Positions 13,075 through 26,824 are shown, numbered from the stretch's first letter. The stretch: 64,000 nt of DNA from Sclerurus mexicanus (GCA_013396755.1 VWZF01005688.1:186001-250000); one strand, 5' to 3'. The notes: generated from the letters alone by a model not told the origin. Translations and numbers: made by a program.

Positions 13075-13302
13075 TGCAAGTCTTACAGGTTCCTCAATGC
13101 ACTGTCAGTGTCACTGACAAAGATGTTAAGCAGTGCCAGCCCTGACACTGACCCCTGAGGAATGCCACTCATCACTGGTCACTACTTGGACATTGAGCCA
13201 TTGACCTCAAATTTTGAGTGCAACCATCCAGCCAATTCCTTTTCCAGTGAGTCGTCCATCTCTCAAATGCATGCCTCTTCAGTTTAGAGGCATCTTCCTA
13301 CT
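13075..13302 (-). pseudogene. CR1 LINE fossil, reverse-transcriptase region of ORF2
   Basis: On the minus strand the sequence corresponds to the CR1 reverse-transcriptase stretch that ends in the SG(V/I)PQGSVLG motif. Here SGIPQGSV is still readable (about 13140-13170), followed by LLNIF. The segment upstream matches the part of ORF2 before that motif, but with frameshifts and stops. No 3' end is present, so this is an internal fragment of an older, longer copy rather than a standard 3' truncation product. It is inactive. Confidence 0.8.
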
Positions 13303-14595
13303 CTGTCATCTTATTTCAGAGTAATAACAGCATTGCAGAGAAGTCTTGCATTTCTGGCCAGTAAAAATCACCAGGGAATTCCTATATATTTTAAACAAGT
13401 ATATTACAGACAAATTTTACTAAAGAATCAGCTGTTAAAAGACTTTTTGGGTGGCAAGAATGAGGGTGCTAGCTTCAGGCATTCACTGTGCCATTCTTTA
13501 AAGTCTGTTTATCTGTACAATGTCTACTTTCCAGCAGCTGTGAAGAAAATGTCTCTTCCAAAGAGTTTGCAACCTAGTGCCCTAAACCTGCACTGGAATT
13601 CAGGGAGAAGAAGGCTGTAGACTTGTTTCTTATTGCTTTCATATGTGTCTGTAGATGCCTGTATAGAGCAGGATTTCCAAACTGATCACTATAAGGTGAG
13701 GAAGTGGGAAATGGAAGAAATACTACTGCATTTAAATGTGATGCTTTTTCTTAAAACCTCAAAAGGCCTTGTGTTTTTTTCCTTTCTGGTTTCTTCCAGT
13801 AGACAGAGAGTTGATTTCACTTTGCAGTTGCCCCTGAAGGTGTATGATGGGTCAAAATTAGGTAAACAGTTATAAAATTTGTGACAAAATTCACATAATT
13901 GTGTGAAGACAGGGAACCTGAGCATATACTGAAAGGTATGTTTATACGCTGTGACTATGTTCTTTGAAATACTGATGCTCCAAGAACCACCTACCTGTTT
14001 TAGGTGGCCATGTGAAGGTTTTGTGGTTTTGATCAGCTTTACCAAGCAGCTGATATTTGTTATTCCTCTGGGTGACTACTCAGGAAAGGCTGCATTGCGT
14101 GCTTTAAACCAGAAATCTATCATGTGACTTGTTGTCACAGATTTGTAGCAAAAATGATTTGTGATTTTGCTTTATTTCTTAACATTAAAGATTTTCAGTA
14201 GTTAAGTGTTAGTGAAATCTTGTTTCAGTTGCAAGAAACAAGAGCTGTGATCACAGTGGAAAGTAGCTGAACAGATTAGGCAAAGTTCTTAAAAATTGCA
14301 TTTGGCTGACACACCAGTGGGAGATATATTTTTTCATTCACCTTGGACTTTTTCGTGGCATTTTCCTGACTTTAGGTGAATTAGAAAAACAGATGCTGAA
14401 AAAAAATATTTACATTATATCACATTGGTATAATTGACTCATCTGGTTGGGAACAAGTTTTATCCAAAAAAGAAGTCATCAGTGAAAGATCTTTGGGCAA
14501 GTAGTTCTGTTCACTAATATTACTTATGTTGAAGAGTTACTCAACTGAAGAATCTTACCTGCAGGGAAATGGGATAGAACAGCTGTGCTTTTTAT

Positions 14596-14614
14596 AAAAA
14601 AAAAAAAAAAAAAT
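14596..14614. repeat. Poly-A tract (A19)
   Basis: Nineteen consecutive A residues. No CR1-type 3' end or retrocopy was recognised next to it; birds have few LINE-1-driven retrocopies, so it is most likely a simple repeat. Confidence 0.9.
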
Positions 14615-17600
14615 TAGGTTATTAGATGGCATTAAAAATGGTATTCTTATGACTATTATTTCAGTGATGACACTGTGACACTAGTGATTCCCTAGGCATT
14701 TTTGAGTAGTGCTGTTAACATAAATGTTGACTGAACCTTTGACTCAGATATGAAAAGTACTGTAAAATATATGGCAAAACTGTATATATCCATTTTTTGA
14801 TTTATAGCTTATCTCCTGTATATTGTTAAGTTGAGCCCTGGAAGGAAAGATCTGTTTGGCAAGGAGTGAGAAAGATCCACAGTTTCCCTGTACACCTTGG
14901 AAAACTCTGTTTAGGCTGTTGTGACACAGCATAACCATTTATGATTATTGTAGAGTTAGATGTGAATGTTACTTAGTTTTCAGATACCTGACATTGAAGG
15001 TAGACTTTAAAACTTCCCTGTTACATTTCAGTAAACCTTCTGACCTGCTGCTCTCTAACCATTAGATTTACCCAAGGGCAGGCTTGCTGCTGCTGTTCTT
15101 TTGTTTCTCCTACATGAACAGATTGACACAATGTATGAATAACCCCAGCCACGCAGGAATAAAACCAGAGACCTACTTTGCTCTTCGCTTTCTTCCCTGG
15201 GGCAAATCAGATACTGAGAATGCGCCCCATGATTTTTATATATCTATAGGGAAAATGCATGAAGAAATCCTGCCAGAAGGAGAACAATTCCAGCATGATA
15301 AAGCACTGAAAACCAAACAAAATCCTCTTCCAGTGACATCTATTTCCTCTCCCATTTTCATTTCTGAAGAAGTTAAATGATGAAAGGACTATGTTATCAC
15401 ATTAACATTGGGGAAGACAGTGTCTATGTTTTGCCTTTTGGTGTCCTTTCGGTGTAAAACAACTATGAAGAGTAAGTCCAACATGAAAGAAAGTAACACA
15501 CATTTTCTGATGGACTGTGCATTACAATCGCTTATTATAGCTTTTCAGGAAAGTGTGTTTACCAGTATTAGTTAATTTAGTTGTGTAGTTCCATTAATGC
15601 AGCTCATAAGGAAAAAGGCATGGATTTCCTAAGAAGAGACTTAAAGCATTTTAATAGTTCTTGTAACTTCTATCAACTATGAGTAGAGATTGTAATTCTT
15701 GGCCCAAATATGTTATGCTTTCAGAAGTTTTGTAAGGGGATTCTGTAAACATTTAATCATACTCATACCAATTTTGTCTTAACATTTATGGAACTATTTA
15801 TTTCACTGAACTGCTGTGACAGTAATTCTCATTACCTTATTTTGCAGTACATAAAAATACAGTCCTTTTTACATATCTAATATGGTTTTTTTCACTAATT
15901 GAGTTTGTACAACACCGTAGCTAGCCCACTTTTTACACAGTGGAGGCAACAGGTTTCCCACTATTTTCTATCTGTTGTAGTTGTTGTTTTTTAGCATCAC
16001 TATAGAGTTTAATGATTTTGAATTAGACACATCTTTTCAGATTGTTTGGGTTTTTTCCTCTTTTGTAAGTCAAATTTTTAAATTGTATCATGGTTGCGTG
16101 GTGGTGTCTTTTTCTGTGTGCATTTGTGGGTAGGTTTTTTTTGTTTGTTTTCTTACAGTTTCTTTCTAAAATACCTATATTCCATAAATCTTCATAGGTA
16201 AATTTGTGCATGTTACTGAAATATATACTAAGATAATACACATAAATCACACAGTAAAAACAGAACAAAAACACACAATTTTTATGTCTATTTTGTAAAC
16301 TTACAGACCTGGAAACACCAAGATATCTATTTGATATGTTCATGAGGAGTAAGATTAAACTAAAAAACCCTTTAACACAGGGAATTGTCTTGATTTTGAA
16401 GGCTTACATCTCAGTACCTGAAATGAGTGAATTCCAATATTTCTGTATTTTTTTTAGGGTTTACGTATCAGTGAATATGAAGGTAGCTATGTGCCAAAGC
16501 ATACATTGGCTTTAAAATGTTGTTTTTAAGGAAATGGTCACCAACCAGAGTTGAATTGAACAGCAGTGTCATATCTCTAATTGTTTTGCCTTTTAAGTTG
16601 CTCATTTTTTAGCTATCTGACCACTCAGATAACATTTGTGGGGAAAAAAACCCAAACAACTATCTTATAGATTAGGGAAGACAGGCATTTAAGAGGGCCA
16701 ATTTGGATAATTCGTTTAACAAGCTTTAACTCTTGAATAAGATGGTTGCGGGCCTTTTTGGAAAAAGCAGGCATACTTCAATATTGATTATAGGTTATCT
16801 CGTATTTTTCTCTTCATTAATAGCAGTCACTTGGAGTGATGTGGAACACAAATTGAAAAATGTTTCTCTTAAGAATCTCTGTGCAACCAGGATGGTTTTG
16901 GAAGCTTTACTATATATTGTTACCCTGACATTGTACAAATCGATGGTGACAAGTCCAGCAATGCTGTTTGAACAAATAATCTTATTTGACAGTGAACTTC
17001 TTTCTCAAGAGCTCCCTTTTCCCAATAAAGATCTCAATGTGTACTTGCTTAAAAATTATGAGGGTTCCTATGATTGCAGTTAGGGAAAAAGCCTATGATG
17101 TTATAAGGATGTATCTCTGAGCAGCAACCATAGTATCTGCTACTTACCTGTACTTGACTTGTCACATACCTAGTAATACCAATGATGTCCATCATTAGGG
17201 ATATAAGTATCAAGAATGACGCAAGTTCTGCTCTACATTTGGAATCCAACACATGTGAAAATGCATATGGAAGCATCAAAAGTCTAGCAAAGCTGCATTA
17301 ATGTGGCACTTAAAATCCTGTAGTTGGTTCCTTGTAGTCTGTGCTTATGGCTTGCTGTCACTGTGTGTAGATTATTTTTTCTTTTCTGCTCCTTCCCAGT
17401 TTACAAGCCTTTATCACTGCTACTAAGTGATTTAACACATGTGCATTGATTTGTTCTGCAGGGGGACACATACATGTGCTGTAGTTCCAGTGGCTCTGTC
17501 CATTGTTTATAGATCTGGGGTAGAAGCAGCAGCTATGTATGTGCATGTAAGGGGACTAGGCAAGAACAGCAACTGAGGTAGTTGGATATATGTGAAAGAA

Positions 17601-18389
17601 AAGGCAAGGAGGTGGTAGAATAGGTCATGGCACAATTGCCCTTGACCCATCAGCTGTCCCTTATCCCTTCAAACTTAAGCAGAGTTATCCAGGGCTCTAG
17701 GAGAAATGGCCATATCAGCCAGTCCGTTTCCCTGACAAAGTGAAAATAATCACTGCAACTACACTTTTGACAGTTTTATGTGATAGCCTGAAGTGGTTTC
17801 ACAATATAATTTTTTAACCAAGGGAAGACCTCAATAAGGAATATCTAACAAAAATTTCTCTATCCCGGTCTTCATTTTACTTCTAATTCTTGTGTGTCAC
17901 AACAGATAGATCTTCTCCTCCTTAGAAGCTGCATCTATCAAATATTCATGGATACTTGCTCTTCCCTGTTAGAAAAAAAAAAATAAATCTGTGTGTTTAA
18001 CTCCTAATCTTTCCCCATAAATCAGTTTCTCAGTCTTATCATTCATGTTACTGGTGATGAATATTATCAGAGCAGCATACAGCCTTTCAAGCGGGATCAC
18101 AGCTGATAGAAGTAATGATTATTGCTTTTCTGCAGTGTGGTTTCACCTGCTGTGATCACAGGAAGGCTTTATGTATGCCTTTATGTACCAGTAATACATC
18201 CTGAGGTGTTTCTTCCTGCTTTGTCAAGTTGGCTTATTCAGGTTTGTCTCTGTTTCACTTAAGTCCTTGCATCTTAGCAAGATGCAGAAGTGATTTAGTT
18301 GATAGTGATCAATGGCCTATGGCTCTGAGGTGACACATTGACTGCAAGATCCTAAGGTGTTTGTTACAGCAACAAAGAACTACAACATT

Positions 18390-18560
18390 TAGTGTTAAAA
18401 ATAGCGCTAATTGCCCTCAAATCAAAGTATTCCATATCTAGTTTCAGGAGAGAATGCTATTTTTATCAGCTGAGAAAGTTTCCTGTAGATTTTTTCAGCT
18501 TATGAATGAAAAATAATGTATTAGTTTGCTAATTTTATTATAATAATGAATTGGTGTGAT
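18390..18560. promoter_or_regulatory. Candidate conserved noncoding element with TCF/LEF-like site
   Basis: AGCGCTAATTGCC is followed directly by TCAAATCAAAG (about 18416-18426). The ATCAAAG core is that of TCF/LEF sites and CTAATTG is a homeodomain-type core. Further AATTTTATTATAATAATGAATT-like sequence follows. Function is inferred from motif density only. Confidence 0.2.
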
Positions 18561-21500
18561 TTATAGTTAGAAGAAACTTATTTGGGCTTTTAGTGTGCTA
18601 CCTCTAATTGTTTCCATTTTTTTTAATTGGTTATTTTCCCCTTTCAAAGCTTACCATTAAAATGTTTTTATTCTTGGAGTCATAATAGCCCTATTTTTAT
18701 CAATGTATATCTAAAAACGTGGAGAAATAAGCAATCTATTTTTTTGCTTTTCTTTCTGTTATTTGTATGCCAAAGATGACAGCCACTTTACTAGTTATTT
18801 TAATGTGCTCCAGGTGTTCAGAGCTGTTGTGACTGTGATAATTTTACATGGCATTACGCAGATGCAACCACCCTTGTATCATTACCACTTTGGGTTTGTA
18901 CAACTAGTGGTATTTACAGATATAAATCTTAAAAGCAGTCATTTCTGCATGAGTAGTGTTTCAGAGCAAGTAAAGAATTGCTCCATTTGAAATGCACTGT
19001 CAGTTTGCTTAGTATGTATTTTGCAGCTCATTGTGCTTTTAACCTTGACACCGCCATGGATAGAATTCCAGATGTTATTCAGAGCCCCTCTCTGTCATGA
19101 AATAAGTCAGCTAAGATACATCCTCTTTGCATACTTCTTTTCACTTGTAATGCTCAACCAGTTTCCTATAATTTTAAATATTTACCACTTTTCTTTGCTA
19201 ACATACTGCAGTGCACAAAAATTTGTGCTGTTAGTAATTTTTACCTTACCAAAAGTAGGTGTTTTGGTATGTTTGTCAGTAATCACCAGATTTTAACAAG
19301 AGCAAGGAGTAAAATATTAGAGGCAAAGAGTGAATCTTAGAGAAAACTTGTTTCTGGCTTGAACAGGTAAAAATCTCCACTGAAAAGTAGGGTGTACAGA
19401 ATGATTATTTGGTTAAGAAGTATATAAGATGAATTACTGTTGAAATAAAATGCATGTCTTTCTGCAGACCTTATTTTCACGAAGGAAAGCTATTCCTTTT
19501 AAGAAATGTCATAAATCATGTGTGTATTAGCAAAGATAGCATGCCACTAAGAAAAGAGAAAACACTCAAAGAAAACCCATAGTGATGTAGAATGCACAGT
19601 GCTGCGATGTTATTGATAATGCTCTAGAATTGTTGGAACTGTCACAGTACCGTTGCTTAGTGCTGGGAAGAACTCTTTGAGAGAATTATTTAATGGCATG
19701 AGGAGACTGTTTTTGCTTGGTATTCAAGCCTTGAATGTACCATATAGTGAGAAATTTAATGAGAAAGTGTTTTCTGGAGTAAACCACTTAATAACTACAA
19801 GACTGTTGCATAGAAATATGCCACTTTTGGTATCTAGACCATATCAAATAGGCATGGTGCCTTTGGGAATTTCATTTCTCATCCAGTGTAAAGTAAGATA
19901 CCATGCAGGTACTCCCAAAATGCCCAGCAGTGGAGGAATTTCAGGAAAGTTTATTCCAAAGTTGAAAACACTAATAGTTCTTCAAACACTCTGTCTGAGA
20001 AAGACACACTCCTCTGTTCTTCCTTTATCTTTGCTGGTGCCCCTGGGCTTTTCCCAAATGCCCTCCTTGAATGTCTTTAACATGTCTGTGAGGGTTTATC
20101 TCTCTTCATACCAGAGAAGAGGGCCTGAAAGCCTCTTCTGGAATGCAGGAGGAGAAAACGCCCAATCTATGTGAGAAAGGTGCTGCTTCTTAGGCAGGAA
20201 AGCTTTCTTAAGCAAAACAAGCTCTAATCTCCTCATCATAAATCTTTCAGATAGGGTATTTTATCCTTGCATCTAGTATGCAGTCTTTTTTGGAGATCCA
20301 TGCTGGTGGCTCTGATGGAGTCTTCTGCTCTGTTGTCAGTTTAAACAAGAGGACTTGAACTGACTTTTGAGAGTGATTGTCTTTCTCTTGTCATGTGATG
20401 AGTGGAATGGTTGAAGAGAGATTCCTTTCAATAAGTGAAGAGATGATAGACACGGGATTCTCAGTGTTGCAGGATTCTGTGCCTGCCCTTTGTGCAAAAC
20501 TTTGGCCTTTCATACATGCAGCTAAAGTGTGGGGTGTGTTTTGTTATTGTTTTTCAGATAGCCAAGCCTTAGCTCAGACATTTATTCCACAGCAGGAGTA
20601 TGTATGAAGGTGTTTCTGTAAGTGCTGGTTCAGTCAGTTCCTTTGACTATGATGCTAAAGTTCTCATTGTTCTCAGTTCTAGTTCTTTGCCTCACTTCAG
20701 CTCACAACTACAGTTGTAAAGAGATTCCTGATCATCTGTAGGTTGGCATAGTCTGGTGCAAGTGACACCTATTAAAGTTTTGACACCAATTCTCTGCTGA
20801 ATTTTTACCTTCAAAGTACACAAATGATAGAGACTAAAATTGTATGTTTGTCTCAGTGGCCTTTTGCTCTGCTATTGCAGGTCTTGGCTGTAGATCATGT
20901 ATGCTTGAGATTTTGAATATTGATGTCAAATTCTTGATGTGCGGAAACCATCTTGGCTTCAGCAGTGATTGCATTGTTTTGTTCAAAATAAATAAAATTC
21001 AGACAAGATTGCAGACTTTGACCCAAGCAGCTGAAGTCTGTGCAGCTATAAGTAACTGAAAAATAATCTTATGGTGAACGTAAGGGAAAATCTTAAGTAC
21101 TGTCTTCATAAGTCTGTTTTAGATGTGAAAACAAACTTCAAGCAGTAATCAAGAATGCTATTACCTTGGAAGCTGGCAGAGCTTTACCAGAGGTTAATGG
21201 CTTGACAACATGATTGTGTATTGTTGGTACCTTTCTCTTATGAAATGCTCACAAAACTGCTGATAAGCAGTGCTGATTATGAGAGAGTCTGCAAGAAGTC
21301 CTGTGCGGTGCTTTACAGACTGGGATCTAAACTTTCTTTGCTTTCTTATGTAAAAAAACAAACAGTAAAGGGAATAGCTTACTCTATGTAAATATCAAAG
21401 GAGCTGGGACAATTATTTGCTTATTTGCTGACAGTTGCTGAATTTGAAAGTCACCCACTGTTGACTGTACAACAATGCCTAAATATTGCATCTGTTTTTT

Positions 21501-22809
21501 CTTTTAATATATGGAGCCTCTGTAGGAAAATCTTAACTCTTCAGTAGTGTGTGATGAAGATGAGTAGGAGTTCATCTGTCTGTCTAAATGTGGAAAAACA
21601 TGCTGGCCTGCTTATTCTTCCTTAGTATTAAAGGAAATTTACTTTGCATTATGAAGCTTGTTGATGTCAGAAGGAAAAAAAATTAGGCCCAGATGGCATG
21701 ATGCTAAATAGAGCTGAGCACGATGTGTGCATGTAGAAAGAGGCCAATCAGTTTTTGCTGATCCTCTATAAGTGTGAGAAGGAAGAAAAATATTTGCTTT
21801 TCAATTCATCTTCGTTAAAGAGATGCAATCTGTGTATATGTTATAGCTGAGCAGAAATTCTCTACATGAAAAAAACTCTCACTGCTTTTAGCTGGATGTA
21901 TCTGTTGTTAGTTGTCATATTTCCCATCCATCATGTTTTAAAAAATTGACTGCTTTCTGGAACTTTAATTTCATAGGTAAACAAGGATCAACACTCTAAA
22001 GATGGGAAAAAAATAGTTTATTGCAAGTATAGTAATTGTTTTTGATTTGTTAAACTCTTCTTTGTACAGTTAAGTAGGTTGGCTACTCATTTAGCTCGAA
22101 AGTACAAATACGTTCAGATTTGTAGGCACACATGTTTCAAGTCAGGTCAATAGTAGAAGATTTGGTTTTGAATAAGAACTGTTGATGCCCAGAAAATGAA
22201 AAAGATTGTAATCTTTGTAAAAGATTCAAGGAAGAAAAGCTTTAATATTATTTACTTCTCATCTTTAAAGCAAAAATACCAAGTGTCTTCATCAGTAATA
22301 CTTTCCTGGAAACAAAAACCCAGGCAATCTAAAAAGTCTTAAATGCAGCTAAGGTTGGTTTATTTTATACTGTTTACATTTATTCCAAGATTAACTCTAG
22401 GTTATAGTTCTTTGTGTATTATAGATAAAAATTAAAAATCAAGCCTACAGTCTTGTTCAGTTAGAGATGGGCCATGTAGCTTTTATTGTGTACATTTCTA
22501 CATGTAGTAGTGCTGAGCACCAGTGCTCTTACTCTTTTGCATGATTTTACAATGTTACATGCCCCCAGCAAGATGTGTTTGTTTTTGTTTTTTTTTAAAT
22601 TTGGATAAGAAAGGTGAAAGCTCAGACACACACTCATACACTTGGATTCTTCTTCAGTAAAATTGTATTCTCAACTAACGGGCTTTTGCTGTATAAACTT
22701 GCAGTTATTGTGCTGATGAAAATTGCTCTGAAATATTTTGTAGATTAGGTCACAGCTTGTAAAGGTCATTACTTCTTAATAAAAGGTGTTTTATCTTTAC
22801 CAAACCTGA

Positions 22810-22824
22810 CCCCCCCCTCCCCCC
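22810..22824. repeat. C-rich tract (C8-T-C6)
   Basis: A run of C residues broken by one T. The minus strand is correspondingly G-rich. Confidence 0.9.
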
Positions 22825-25800
22825 ACATTTCCACTGCTTTATCAGAATCTTATTGGTGTGTCTCTTTTGTTTGCTCTTTTTATCACTTTGATTTGATATG
22901 GATCTTTCTGGTGATACACATGTGCATATACTTTTGTTACATATGTGCTCTTTTTTCATAGACTAACATGGTTGTGGTCTGAGACTTCCTCTGCCTACAC
23001 TGCAAAGAAGGTGCTGAATCATAATCCATGTCAAATTGATCTATTTTAAAGAATGAGAGGTGAAAGAAGCCACTACACAAATGAAAATGGCAAAAGATCT
23101 TTCATACATTTGATATATCAGTTTTTTGTCTTTTAGTGTTTTATAATGTTTCTGAAACTTGTGGAGGTAAACAGAAGCAAAGAGGTGAATTTCACAGGAT
23201 GTGTGTAAACTGGAAGGATTCAAAGAGGTTCTCCATCCATTTGCTTGTCTAAAAATCTAGGTGTATCTCTTAGATTCACTAAGTTGAATTGTTACAACAT
23301 TCTGTGGGTGGCAACCTTTTCAAAAGCACTAGAAATAATAAATGTGGGAATAAGATTTAACCCATATCTCCCTCTTTGTTAGCCACAACTAGTACTATTG
23401 CTCCCTAAGGTTCCTTCAGACAATAAAGGTCTATGTAAATCCTCACTCAGTAGAAAACCTTTAAAATACCACATTTCTAGTTAGTCTTCTCTTGACTTTG
23501 TAGCTTGAATTGTTTGCAAAGGAACAGAAACAGAACAAAAGGAATAGGCTGAAACTCATACTCCAGTGCTCTTTTAATTGAGAAGTAAAAAGCAAAAAAA
23601 GAATTTGATTTTGTCTGGTATAGCATCTGCACTTACATCTGGAAATTTTGTATAGGCCTGGGAACAGGTGATGCAATAACCCCTTTTATAACTATTGATT
23701 GTTTTTTATTAAAAATAGTCCAATCAAGAATATATATGAATGGCTTCCCTAAAGCTTTTAAAGTTGTGACAGCTGACTTTCACAGGTGTTGATTCAGTTT
23801 ACTGTAAAATTTATCATCCTTAAGTGTTCTGGTACTTTTCTATTTTTTTTTTTTTTTAATTCTTACGTTTTGTCCTCCCTACCCCACTCCAAAAAAGAAA
23901 AAGGTAATAATGTTTAGAAAATGGCATGTACAATGTGTTGCCTAGGTACACTTTGAAACCCACTCACTCTGCTGTAGAATGGAATGTGACTCTAAGGAAA
24001 TATTCTCTATAATAATACAGAGAAGAAAAATAGATTTTGCTGTGACCTTTAAGTTGAGCTTTTCTGTTCTGAGCCACGTTACTTTGTTAAATACAAGAGA
24101 ACTGGAGCCAGCCTCTGACCTTTTGCTACCATGCAGATTTGAGAAATGGCAAAAGTAATTCTGATGCTCAGAAGTTCCATTGCAAAGATACTGTTTGTTT
24201 TGTTGGTTGGTTTGGTTGGTTTTTTCAAGATCTAAAAAACCCCACCCAACCTCAGAGATCCAGACTTGTGGTCCTACACCAGAACAATGGAATAATTTTC
24301 AATATTGGTGTAAATTAAAGCTACTTCTACAGAGACAGTAGTGTCTGAAGTTAATTGCAATCCATGTTGTCCTCAGCCCTTTTTGATACCAGAGGTGCTT
24401 AATGCCTCTGAGGATTGGATTTTCACTTAATCAGTACCTTCAAGAAAGGAAGTTGTAGCAGGGAACCGATTAAATTATTCATCCTAATTTTCAGGACTTT
24501 TGTGAATCTTCATTTGTAGCCCTATATCTTTGCTGTCATAGGATAGTTCACTCTCAGCTGGTGTGTCACTCATATCTTGCTAATTGAGAGATATAATGTC
24601 CAGAGGAAACAGAGGTGTGCTTTGTTTTAAATATTGATGTTCTAATTTAATCTTCTTCCTTAAACTCCTTTCCCACTCTGCTGTTCAGTGCAGGGTTGCC
24701 ACTGAATGGAGATTATCTTCCCTGGGGTGCCAGATCCTGTAAATGTGGACCTTTTCAGAATCCATCCTTCCTCAAGACTGGAGTGTTGGGAACGTTCATG
24801 ACACTCTGTAGTGCTTTGCAAAGAAAGCTCTTCTCATTAACTACATGTTGCAATAGATTCAGAGCACTAAAAATAGTTTGTCTAGAAGCTACTTGTGTCT
24901 CAGAATTAACTCTGAAGTGGGTTTTTTTGTTTTGTTTGAGCTAGCAGGCTGCCAAATAAAGCTGTTCCCAGGCTGTCTCCTGTGGTTCTCCAGAGATGAG
25001 ATACAACTCCTGGACAGTCTTGGACCTTGTGTGTATTTCTAAAATTTGTTTTGAAGATTCTTCATGTAGATATTCCCCTTATCTCCTTTACCAGAGGGGA
25101 TTTCACCTTTGTGCTTCTGACTCTTCATTTCTGATCACTGACCTGGTTCTGAATATCTCTCTTCTGGCCTATTTCTTTAACAGGTGAAGTTGCATTGCAA
25201 TAAAGAGTTAAAGGTGACCCTTTGGGAAATGTACGTCCCAAGCAGGTGGACCTCAGCTATCCCTATATCTCTTTGGTGTAAAACCACACTGTATTCACCC
25301 TGTGCCAGAGCCTCCTTTTCTGGCAAGAATGGCTGAGTACTACTGACTTATTCTTCCAGGTCACATATGGGTTTAGAGTTAGTTGGACAAACCTGTTAAT
25401 GAGAACAGGGAATCCAGTCAAGATTTTTAGAACTTGTTTTATTAGTTTTTAAAACTGCACTCAATGAGAAATGAATGTTTTTGCTGATAGTGTTAGAATA
25501 GAAGCTGTGGAGCTGTATTAGTGATGGATGTTCTGAGCGATATGTTTCAAGTTGCATTTACACCATGAGAGAGGTTGCTTTATTTTGATCTATGTGAGTG
25601 TGTTCTGTAGAAGGAAAGGACTTCAGAAACACTCTTTAACTTTTTAAAGCACCATATAAAGACTAAAGTCTTCTGGATAGGCAAATGGTACTGGCAAAAT
25701 TATCTGGATCCAGTTTGCTACTTGGACCCACTCCTATGTTTCTAGCAGATGGACTCTGAGAATTTGGAGAAGATAAATAATGTGCATGAACTGTGTCACT

Positions 25801-26069
25801 AACAACTGATGCTGTTTTGTTTTTAAGCCTCAGTTGCCTCCATTTAACACTGCAGCTCCTTTTCTGTCCTGGGCTTTCAGGAGGAGAGAAGCATGGCGAA
25901 CTATTAGCCAAGTACCAGAGACACATGTGAGTTGTTAATCAAGGACCCGGGATTGAGAAATTGGGGAAAAAAAACCCTCAGTCCAAGGCTATTGAGTTTC
26001 CTGATACAGTACTAAATGGGCAAAATCTGAGACAGCTTGACCAGCTGTCAAGACCTGAAAGTGGGTGTG

Positions 26070-26075
26070 ATGTTC
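26070..26075. repeat. Target-site duplication ATGTTC, left copy
   Basis: Perfect 6-bp match to 26819-26824 on the other side of the solo LTR. Confidence 0.7.
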
Positions 26076-26818
26076 ATTGTAAATTCTCATCGGGCTCAAC
26101 ACAGACACTAGTCCATGTGTCAGACAACTCTCATGCTTTATTGTATAATCACCTTAACTCCAGCAACTAATTAGTCATAGAAGTGTTGGCTAACAAGCTC
26201 CCAACTTCTATAACTAACAAACTCCCAACTCCCACAACAAACTTCAAGTATGGAGTAAGGGGTAGAATACAATTGCTGCACTTTCCAGGATAAAACGGGA
26301 GAGAAGAGAAAAAAAGATGGAAAAGAGAGAGAGAGAGAGAGAGAGAGAAAGAAAAAGATCACCAGTCAGATCCTTCATCCTTCCTGACACCATGAATGGT
26401 CTGGATGTGAGGTCAACAAAAAAGACAGTGAGCACGGGATGGATCTACTTCCTTTTATAGTTTATCTGGTGCACATCTCTTATGTAAAATAGATTTTTCA
26501 TGCCATATTGCTCATGCATGTGTGATCAGTCTTTAGAGCCCTCCAGGAAGCGACTTAGGAGGAGCTGGGGATCTGTGGTGTTCCTGGAGCTCCTTTTAGT
26601 TAGATGTCTGGGACTCAACCCTTCTCTTGATGCAGGTGTGCTGAGCATGAGGCTCAAGGCCAAAAATGGAAGTTGGCTCAGGACAGTGTTGCCCCACCTC
26701 TGCAGATCCCTCTCTTCCAATCATAACTTTCCTGTTGCCACAGTCAGAATCTTTGAGACAAAATATGCTTACTTGCTTATGCCTGGTTCTCCACTCCAGC
26801 CAGCCACTTCTCCCCACA
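26076..26818 (-). mobile_element. Solo LTR of an avian endogenous retrovirus, 6-bp duplication
   Basis: The 743-bp segment is flanked by perfect ATGTTC direct repeats. On the minus strand it begins TGTGGGGAGAAG (26818 downward). It carries a TATA box CTATAAAAGG (plus-strand complement at 26451-26460) and a poly(A) signal CAATAAAGC (complement around 26135-26143), and ends TTTACAAT just before the duplication. The order U3, TATA, R with AATAAA, short U5 is that of a retroviral LTR. A (GA)12 microsatellite lies between TATA and the poly(A) signal. No primer-binding site or gag/pol sequence follows, so it is a solo LTR. The end is AAT-like rather than exactly CA, probably from mutation or a 2-bp offset. 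Confidence 0.75.
26325..26348. repeat. (GA)12 microsatellite inside the LTR
   Basis: Twelve uninterrupted GA units. On the transcribed (minus) strand they read as a (TC) tract downstream of the LTR's TATA box. Confidence 0.95.
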
Positions 26819-26824
26819 ATGTTC
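26819..26824. repeat. Target-site duplication ATGTTC, right copy
   Basis: Matches 26070-26075 exactly. Confidence 0.7.

Larger units (their letters stand above)
13303..26069. other. Long noncoding stretch, no gene seen
   Basis: About 12.8 kb without a recognisable exon, RNA gene or young transposon. It holds simple tracts (A19 at 14596-14614, C-run at 22810-22824) and a candidate regulatory patch at 18390-18560. Its longest open frame covers 19653-20174 on the plus strand. That frame begins at a non-ATG codon; the first ATG is at 19698, leaving 159 codons with no recognisable domain. It is not called as a gene. Confidence 0.55.

Noticed and set aside
15084..15380. 98-codon plus-strand frame with protein-like composition
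   Set aside because: It starts at a non-ATG codon, the first ATG is at 15114, no domain or splice context was recognised, and its length is unremarkable.
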